DNA of 14,850 nucleotides from JADHUC01 sp964617665 (GTDB taxonomy: Bacteria > Planctomycetota > Planctomycetia > Pirellulales > Pirellulaceae), in assembly GCA_964617665.1 (NCBI GenBank), contig CAZUAH010000336.1, forward strand, positions 1 through 14,850, written 5' to 3'. The translations under genes and the position numbers were made by a program. A model generated the notes under the pieces. The model did no database searches. It saw nothing but the letters and a program-made list of their open reading frames with translations, and was not told the DNA's origin. Shown one piece after another: positions 7,161 through 12,417 of the stretch; within the stretch, counting starts at the first letter, position 1; each line of letters opens with the position of its first letter.

Positions 7161-7780
7161 TTCCGTTCGGCCCCAGAGCCAAGTTCTCAACCCTGCAGGC
7201 ACGACACACCGCTCCAGGCGGGGTCGCCTGCTGGCCTGCCGGCGGGAGGGGGGGCCGTCGGCACACGAGTCGGACTAGTTGAGCTTGGCGTGAGTATGTC
7301 GGTAGTTCGTGGACTCTCTCGGCGTGAACGGCCGCGCGAGCCGTGAGTTTCCGGTCAGCAATATGTATCTACCGGTTCGCCAACGTGTAGGATCTCGCAA
7401 ACGCAGTGAATCGGCGGACCACGCGCAGCCGCAAGTCCACCCGTGCGTGATAACGTCGTTCTCGACGCGAAGATCATGTGTTCAGCGGTCTGCCTGTGTG
7501 TGTCCATCTCTGAAGTTCGAGGAACAAGTTCTGGACAGGCACGGACCCGCCCAGGTAGACTTCAGTCGCCGAGGCGACTTCATCGTTTATTGCGGAGCGA
7601 CTCTTGCCTCTCCGCGACCAAGCTCGTGAACCCTGCGGCTCACGCGCGAGTTCCGCTACTGTAACTTTCGCATTGACAAAGCACTATTTCTGAGGACGCT
7701 TCTTCTGTGCCCTACACTAGGCAATGTGTAAAACCTAACCGTAAACGGGATGACACTTACTTCTTTGACAGGTTTCGACA
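7161..7780. other. Long intergenic region between divergent ferredoxin and sulfatase genes
   Basis: About 620 bases with no supportable gene: the open frames have no recognisable motifs and change composition along their length. Visible structure includes a hairpin CAGGCG-GGGT-CGCCTG (7215-7230), a hairpin AGTCGCC-GA-GGCGACT (7564-7579), and a dyad TACAC-N8-GTGTA (7713-7730) 51 nt before the sulfatase start. A TTGACA at 7673-7678 has no well-spaced -10. The sulfatase promoter must lie here but cannot be fixed by eye. Confidence 0.5.
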
Positions 7781-9385
7781 ATGAATAGAAATTGCACTCG
7801 GCTAATGCTCGCCCTTTGTTTCGCTCTGCTTGTCGCTCCGGCGATGGCGGCAGAACGACCGAATGTCCTTTTCATCTTCACGGATGATCACGCGCCGCAC
7901 GCCATCGGTGCTTACAACGGGTGGTTGAAGTCGGTCAATCCGACTCCGAATATCGACCAGCTGGCGACTCAAGGGATGGTGTTCGAGAACAGCTTCTGCA
8001 CCAACTCGATCTGCGGGCCAAGCCGAGCCGTGATTCTGACTGGAAAGCACAGCCACAGAAATGGCTTCATGAACAATGGCAACAACTTCGACGGCGACCA
8101 GCAGACGTTTCCGAAATTGCTGCGCAAAGCGGGATATCAGACAGCCTTTTATGGCAAATGGCACCTCAAGAGCACTCCGCAGGGCTTCGACGAATGGAAA
8201 GTCTTGCCGGGGCAAGGACTCTACTACAATCCCGATTTCCTGACGCCGAATGGACGGATTCGCGTCGATGGCTATTGCACCGATATCGTCACCGAAATGG
8301 CGGTCGAGTGGCTGAAACAGAAACGCGACCCGAATCGTCCCTTCATGCTGATGTGCCAGCATAAGGCGCCGCACCGGAACTGGATGCCGGCTCTACGTCA
8401 TTTGAATCTGTACGACGACATCAAGATTCCGGAACCGACGACTCTGTTCGACCGGTGGGAAGACAACGCGCCGCCGGCCCGGTATCAGGAGCTGGAAATC
8501 GATCGGCATATGGATCTGAACTACGATCTGTTCGTCGATCTGACGCCGGACTTCGAAGGAGAAGCCATACAACAGCGACAAGACCGGTCCGCCTGGCGGA
8601 ATATGAGCCGCATGTCACCTGAGCAATTGAAAACTTGGCGCGCCGCGTATCGTCCCAAAGACAAGGCGTTTCACGAGGCCAATCTGAAAGGCAAAGATCT
8701 GGTTCGTTGGAAGTTCCAACGCTATGCCAAAAACTACTTGCGCTGCGTGCGGGGCGTCGACGAAGGTGTGGGCCGCTTGATGGATGTCTTGAAAGAAACG
8801 GGCTTGGCCGACAACACGGTCGTCATCTACTGCTCGGACCAGGGATTCTATATCGGCGACCATGGCTGGTATGACAAACGCTGGATGTACGAAGAGTCGT
8901 TGAAGATGCCCTTCATCGTCAAATGGCCAGGCGTCACGAAACCCGGGTCACGCAGCCAACTGATGATTCAGAATCTGGACTACGCTTCCACTTTCCTGGA
9001 AATGGCCGGAGCGGCGATTCCCAACGACATCCAGGGTGCCTCGTTGGTTCCCTTGCTGAAAGGCGAATCGCCAGCCGATTGGCGAAAGAGTATTTACTAT
9101 CACTACTACGAATACCCCAGCGTTCACATGGTGCCGCGGCATTACGGCATTCGCACCGAACGTTACAAGCTGATGCACTTCTATGAATTCGACGAATGGG
9201 AATTCTACGACCTGAAGAATGATCCCGAGGAACTCACGAATCTGTACAACGATCCGAAATGCAGGGATCAAATCCAACAGACGAAACGCGCCCTCGACCA
9301 ACTTCGCACTCACTACGGAGACGATAGCGACGTATCTCTGAAGCCAGCCGAATGGCGCGCCAAGTATCGTCAACCGCTGCAGTGA
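7781..9385 (+). CDS. Secreted type I sulfatase, related to N-acetylglucosamine-6-sulfatases (DUF4976 type)
   Basis: The 534-residue protein has a signal peptide (hydrophobic 8-20, cleavage near AMA at 21-23), so it acts in the periplasm or outside. The sulfatase fold follows: metal-binding Asp35-Asp36 in FTDDH, the signature C78-G-P-S-R (78-82) whose Cys is converted to formylglycine, YGKWHLK (124-130), and the metal site SDQG (352-355) with GDHGWYDKRWMYEESLKMP after it. The C-terminal YGIRTERYKLMHFYEFDEWE (455-474) and DLKNDPEELTNLY (477-489) are typical of the group that includes bacterial mucin-desulfating GlcNAc-6-sulfatases. DQG replaces the commoner DNG, as is usual in that group. The substrate is probably a sulfated glycan, but the exact sugar cannot be told. 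It needs an active formylglycine-generating enzyme encoded elsewhere. A second sulfatase follows after 67 nt. The ribosome site is weak (ACAGG). Confidence 0.92.
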   Translation: MNRNCTRLMLALCFALLVAPAMAAERPNVLFIFTDDHAPHAIGAYNGWLKSVNPTPNIDQLATQGMVFENSFCTNSICGPSRAVILTGKHSHRNGFMNNGNNFDGDQQTFPKLLRKAGYQTAFYGKWHLKSTPQGFDEWKVLPGQGLYYNPDFLTPNGRIRVDGYCTDIVTEMAVEWLKQKRDPNRPFMLMCQHKAPHRNWMPALRHLNLYDDIKIPEPTTLFDRWEDNAPPARYQELEIDRHMDLNYDLFVDLTPDFEGEAIQQRQDRSAWRNMSRMSPEQLKTWRAAYRPKDKAFHEANLKGKDLVRWKFQRYAKNYLRCVRGVDEGVGRLMDVLKETGLADNTVVIYCSDQGFYIGDHGWYDKRWMYEESLKMPFIVKWPGVTKPGSRSQLMIQNLDYASTFLEMAGAAIPNDIQGASLVPLLKGESPADWRKSIYYHYYEYPSVHMVPRHYGIRTERYKLMHFYEFDEWEFYDLKNDPEELTNLYNDPKCRDQIQQTKRALDQLRTHYGDDSDVSLKPAEWRAKYRQPLQ

Positions 9386-9452
9386 TCGCCTTTGAACAGT
9401 ATTAGGAACCAAGACGCGCGTGAACAACGTGGGATTCGAAAGGCAGTGAACA

Positions 9453-10892
9453 ATGAGTCAACTCGCAAGATGCATTGGCTGTGTAATCCTCCTGACAGCG
9501 GCGCAGCCGTCGTTTGCCGAGGAGTCCGTTCGCCCAAATATCGTTCTGGTGATGGCAGACGATCAGGGATGGGGACAGACCGGGCACTACGACCATCCCG
9601 TTTTGGAGACGCCGAATTTGGACGCCATGGCCGCCAATGGGCTGCGGTTCGATCGTTTCTATGCCGGAGCCCCGGTCTGTTCGCCGACTCGTGCCAGCGT
9701 GTTGACCGGACGTTCGAACAATCGCACCGGTGTGCAAACTCATGGCTATGCCTTGCGTCTGCAGGAGAAGACGATTGCGGCCGCGCTGCGTGAGGCCGGC
9801 TATGCGACCGGACACTTCGGCAAATGGCACTTGAATGGGCTGCGCGGGCCAGGAGTCCCAATTCTCGCTGATGACACACATAACCCGGGTGCCTTCGGAT
9901 TCGATGAATGGTTATCCGTGACCAATTTCTTCGATCGCGATCCAATCCTCAGTCGCAAAGGCGAATTCATCGAATTCCAGGGGGACTCGTCAGAGGTCGT
10001 GGTCGACGAGGCTCTGAAGTTCATTGGGCAGCAGGCGGCCGCGGAAAAGTCGTCCTTTACCGTGATCTGGTACGGAACGCCTCATAGCCCGTTTCGCGCG
10101 TTGGACAAAGACAAGGCTCGGTTCGCGAAATTGGACGCCAATTCGCAAGAACACTACGGCGAACTCGTAGCGATGGATCGCAGCATTGGCTCGTTGCGGC
10201 AGGGATTGCGCGAGCTGGATATTGCGGACAACACGCTGATCTGGTTCTGCAGCGACAATGGCGGCCTGCCGAAGATTACTCCTGAAACCGTGGGCGGGTT
10301 GCGAGGCTTCAAGGGCACTTTGTACGAAGGTGGTTTGCGTGTGCCGGCAATCATCGAATGGCCGACTGGTATTAAGAAAGCACGCGTCACAGAGTTTCCC
10401 GCCGCCACAATGGACATCTTCCCAACGCTGGCGGATATCGTCGGACTTCCGGAATCTGTGATGCTACAGCCTCAAGATGGCATTAGCCTGAAAGACCTGT
10501 TCACAGAAGAGCACGCTCGGCGCGAAAAGCCGATCCCGTTCAGTTGCTTTGGGAATACGGCCTTGATCGACAACAACTACAAACTGCTGCACATCGGCCG
10601 AAGACAGAGGCAATACGAGCTGTACGATCTGCGCGTTGACCCCAAAGAAGAGAACAATCTGTTCAGCGAACGCACCGAGGTCGCCCAACGCTTGAAGACC
10701 GCTATGGACCGCTGGAACGAGTCGCTGGCCGTGAGTGTGGCAGGTGAAGACTATCCCGAAGGCAGGGTCAACCCTGGCGAGCCTGAACCGCGTTTCTGGA
10801 TGGACGTCGACGCCTATCGACCGTACTTCGACCAGTGGAAGGAACGGCCTGAATATGCCTCTCGGCTGAAACCGAAGAAGCGGAAGCCTTGA
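9453..10892 (+). CDS. Secreted type I sulfatase (arylsulfatase family)
   Basis: This 479-residue sulfatase has a signal peptide (about 1-22, cleavage near SFA/E). Family residues are present: Asp36-Asp37 in VMADDQGWG, the signature C76-S-P-T-R-A (76-81) with the formylglycine-forming Cys, FGKWHL (122-127), TPHSPF (209-214) with the conserved His, SDNGG (267-271) and the FKGTLYEGGLRVP stretch (286-298) with a conserved Lys. It resembles the arylsulfatase A-like group of planctomycetes and Bacteroidetes (probably S1_16-like) and differs clearly from the sulfatase upstream. The two are thus not a recent tandem duplication. They probably form one transcript (67-nt gap) and may remove different sulfates from one polysaccharide. 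AAAGG lies about 9 nt before the ATG. The end is basic (KPKKRKP). The substrate is unknown. Confidence 0.92.
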   Translation: MSQLARCIGCVILLTAAQPSFAEESVRPNIVLVMADDQGWGQTGHYDHPVLETPNLDAMAANGLRFDRFYAGAPVCSPTRASVLTGRSNNRTGVQTHGYALRLQEKTIAAALREAGYATGHFGKWHLNGLRGPGVPILADDTHNPGAFGFDEWLSVTNFFDRDPILSRKGEFIEFQGDSSEVVVDEALKFIGQQAAAEKSSFTVIWYGTPHSPFRALDKDKARFAKLDANSQEHYGELVAMDRSIGSLRQGLRELDIADNTLIWFCSDNGGLPKITPETVGGLRGFKGTLYEGGLRVPAIIEWPTGIKKARVTEFPAATMDIFPTLADIVGLPESVMLQPQDGISLKDLFTEEHARREKPIPFSCFGNTALIDNNYKLLHIGRRQRQYELYDLRVDPKEENNLFSERTEVAQRLKTAMDRWNESLAVSVAGEDYPEGRVNPGEPEPRFWMDVDAYRPYFDQWKERPEYASRLKPKKRKP

Positions 10893-10933
10893 GTCGTGCG
10901 TAAGGCAAAGCGACCGTTGGCTTTCTACTGTGG

Positions 10934-10952
10934 CGTAAGCTTCCAGCTTGCG
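10934..10952. repeat. Short palindromic element (8-bp stem), REP-like
   Basis: CGTAAGCT-TCC-AGCTTGCG forms an 8-bp stem with one G-T wobble, preceded by CTACTGTGG. The form GTGGCxxAAGCTTCCAGCTTGxG is one I associate with interspersed repeats of planctomycete genomes, but only one copy is in this window. It lies 42 nt after the second sulfatase stop and could also act as an RNA hairpin at the transcript end, though no T-run follows. Confidence 0.55.
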
Positions 10953-11003
10953 AACGGGATCGAGGCTCGCCTTCATCCCAAAACACAGAAACCCTCACCC
11001 TAG

Positions 11004-11027
11004 CCCTCTCCCGCAAACGGGAGAGGG
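11004..11027. repeat. Perfect 10-bp palindromic hairpin, dispersed-repeat type
   Basis: CCCTCTCCCG-CAAA-CGGGAGAGGG is a perfect 10-bp stem with a 4-nt loop, preceded by ACCCTCACCCTAG. This pattern (CCCTCACCCTARCCCTCTCCC...) is a widespread intergenic element in many bacterial phyla, and I infer it is repetitive here as well. It is the strongest simple hairpin in the spacer after the sulfatases and may stabilise or end their mRNA. Confidence 0.65.
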
Positions 11028-11088
11028 GACAAGCGGAGCCGCGACGCGGCCAGTTTCGTACGTTTTGAGACAAAGCCTGGTACGCCCT

Positions 11089-11286
11089 TCACCTAGCCTC
11101 GCGTTTGAGATCTTCCCAGGCCTTGCGTTCCAGGTTCTTGCGGGCGGTCGGGTTCACTCTGCTCCTGGAGTAGAATTCCGGCGGCCACCAGTGTTCCGGT
11201 TCCTTCATCCACCAGTTGTTGTCGTTCATGCTCAGATCACAGTCAAAGCGAGCCAGGATGCTGTTTTGCATCGCAGTGTCGCTCAA
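11089..11286 (-). CDS. Small Trp-rich open frame of unknown function, possibly a gene remnant
   Basis: The frame gives 65 residues from a TTG at 11286, with ATG alternatives at 11271 and 11229. It is open only slightly further up (a TGA lies near 11325). The translation is protein-like rather than random: NDNNWWMKEPEHWWPPEFYS (21-40) followed by a basic, helical NPTARKNLERKAWEDLKREAR tail, and its codons mostly end in G or C as in the neighbouring genes. No start has a convincing ribosome site. I do not recognise a family. It could be a tiny gene, the C-terminal remnant of a decayed longer gene, or chance. It sits opposite to the genes on both sides, within the repeat-rich spacer. Confidence 0.28.
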   Translation of the reverse strand: MSDTAMQNSILARFDCDLSMNDNNWWMKEPEHWWPPEFYSRSRVNPTARKNLERKAWEDLKREAR

Positions 11287-11413
11287 TACTGCGATGTAGT
11301 TCTTGCCGACTTGTTTGTGGCGGCGTCAGGCGACGGATTCTGAAGATTGTATCAGCAAACGAGCCTACTCCGACAGGAATGACTTGAAGTGTAGTCTGCG
11401 GTCAGATATCAAA

Positions 11414-11460
11414 GGCTTCGATCTTCTCCCCGGAGGCGGTACCTCCTGCTTCTCGAAGCC
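11414..11460. repeat. Nested inverted repeat upstream of the second ECF sigma gene
   Basis: An outer perfect 8-bp inverted repeat, GGCTTCGA (11414-11421) and TCGAAGCC (11453-11460), encloses an inner perfect one, GGAGG (11432-11436) and CCTCC (11442-11446). The outer right arm ends 2 bp before the TATAAT at 11463, so the structure covers the place of the -35 element. It may be an operator for a regulator, or the end structure of a minus-strand or upstream transcript. Confidence 0.5.
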
Positions 11461-11462
11461 GA

Positions 11463-11468
11463 TATAAT
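11463..11468 (+). promoter_or_regulatory. Perfect -10 hexamer TATAAT before the second ECF sigma gene
   Basis: TATAAT lies 34 nt before ATG 11503, giving an expected start near 11475 and a leader of about 28 nt. No good -35 is present at 16-18 bp spacing (the bases there are TACCTC and neighbours), so transcription would need an activator or another contact. The nested dyad directly upstream is a candidate site for that. Confidence 0.5.
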
Positions 11469-11502
11469 CGTGGGCACGCCACCCCTTCTGAAAGCGTTGC
11501 CC

Positions 11503-12060
11503 ATGAGCGATGTCACTCGGATTCTATCCATCATCGAACAGGGCAACCCTTCGGCGGCGGAACAGCTCTTGCCCCTTGTCTACGGTGAACTACGCATGCT
11601 GGCGGCGGCCAAGATGGCTCAGGAGAATCCGGGGCAGACATTGCAGGCGACGGCTCTGGTGCATGAGGCGTATATCCGGCTGGTGGATGTCGACAAGGCC
11701 CAGCACTGGGACAGTCGAGGGCACTTCTTCTCCGCGGCTGCGGAGGCAATGCGGAGGATTCTCGTGGAACGTGCGCGAAAGCGGGGTGTGAGGGAACGGC
11801 ACGGATTGGGCTATCGCGTTGATTTGGAGGAGAATGCGCCAGGTGATTCATCACCGTCCTTCGATTTGCTGGCCGTGGACGAAGCGCTGACGGAGTTGGA
11901 GAAGCACGACTCTCAGGCGGCCGAATTGGTGAAACTACGCTTCTTCGCGGGACTTACGCACGAGGAAGCCGCAGAATCGATAGGCGTGACCAAACGGGTC
12001 GCGGACCGTCTTTGGAAAGTCGCACGGGCGTGGCTGTTCCACCAAGTGAGCCGTGGATAG
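11503..12060 (+). CDS. ECF-like RNA polymerase sigma factor (planctomycete TIGR02999 type)
   Basis: The 185-residue product opens with MSDVTRILSIIEQGNPSAAE, the typical start of this ECF subfamily, which is why I place the start at 11503 and not at the in-frame GTG at 11470. Region 2 is at about 20-92: LLPLVYGELRMLAAAKMAQE, then GQTLQATALVHEAYIRLVD (44-62), HFFSAAAEAMRRILVERARK (74-93). Region 4 is at about 125-180 with LTHEEAAESIGVTKRVADRL (151-170) as the helix-turn-helix, and the end WKVARAWLFHQV is characteristic. These sigma factors usually precede or neighbour large Ser/Thr kinases in planctomycetes, and the next gene is one. The 357 nt between them contain a palindromic repeat and an assembly gap, so co-transcription is uncertain. 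There is no adjacent anti-sigma gene, and the target promoters are unknown. Confidence 0.93.
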   Translation: MSDVTRILSIIEQGNPSAAEQLLPLVYGELRMLAAAKMAQENPGQTLQATALVHEAYIRLVDVDKAQHWDSRGHFFSAAAEAMRRILVERARKRGVRERHGLGYRVDLEENAPGDSSPSFDLLAVDEALTELEKHDSQAAELVKLRFFAGLTHEEAAESIGVTKRVADRLWKVARAWLFHQVSRG

Positions 12061-12097
12061 GCCGCCAATCTGGTTTTTTTGAGGGTGTTCGGGAATT

Positions 12098-12168
12098 GGG
12101 AGGGCGAAGCTCCCGCTGAGCCGGGTTTCGGGTATGGACACGCGGCTCGGCGGGCGCCTCGCCCTCCC
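12098..12168. repeat. Large palindromic repeat (26-bp arms, REPIN-like)
   Basis: Left arm 12098-12123 begins GGGAGGGCGAAGCTCCCG and right arm 12143-12168 ends GCGCCTCGCCCTCCC. The arms are inverted copies that differ at 3 of 26 positions, with a 19-nt loop. I recognise the GGGAGGGCGAGGCTCC...CGAGCCG form as an abundant intergenic element in planctomycete-like genomes (from memory, not checked). It starts 37 nt after the sigma-factor stop and lies next to the assembly gap, which fits a repeat-caused break. Confidence 0.75.
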
Positions 12169-12183
12169 GACGCCCATGGCTTT

Positions 12184-12193
12184 NNNNNNNNNN
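12184..12193. other. Assembly gap (10 Ns)
   Basis: Ten undetermined bases mark a scaffold join. The true length of the missing sequence is unknown, so the distance between the sigma factor and the kinase is not reliable. Confidence 0.99.
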
Positions 12194-12290
12194 TTTGCGG
12201 GGGGGCGGCCCCGGGGGGGCCCACCCCCCCGCGGCGCGGGGTGGCGGGTAGGGCCCCCCGGCGCGGGGGCCGCCGCGCCCCCCCGACAAC
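12194..12290. repeat. Suspect GC-only sequence, probably a corrupted second copy of the adjacent repeat
   Basis: From 12197 to about 12283 only about four bases are A or T, with runs of seven G or C. Bases 12259-12290 align without gaps to 12143-12174, the right arm of the intact repeat and the bases after it, with 25 of 32 identical; the three T positions of the intact copy in this stretch have all become G or C. This is most simply a low-quality contig end inside a palindrome. Confidence 0.5.
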
Positions 12291-12417
12291 GATGGATTTT
12301 GACGTATCGAATTCCCGGACGCCTCAGTTTTTTCGAGTTTTTTCAATTTTTCCGGTGCGAGCTGCGCGCGCCAGACGCATTGACCATTAGATGACTCCTA
12401 TGATCTGAGGTCGCAAA

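Noticed and set aside
7673..7678. TTGACA as -35 of the sulfatase promoter
   Set aside because: No acceptable -10 is found at 16-18 bp. The nearest TACACT (7713) is 34 nt away.
7713..7730. TACAC-N8-GTGTA dyad upstream of the first sulfatase as an operator
   Set aside because: A 5+5 dyad with a free spacer is expected by chance several times in a region of this length. It is noted only in the intergenic entry.
11470..11502. GTG start at 11470 for the second ECF sigma factor
   Set aside because: It lies at or before the transcription start expected from TATAAT, and the family's usual N-terminus MSDVTRIL begins at 11503.
12072..12080. T-run after the second sigma gene as an intrinsic terminator
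   Set aside because: TTTTTTT is present at 12074-12080, but no stable GC stem lies directly before it.
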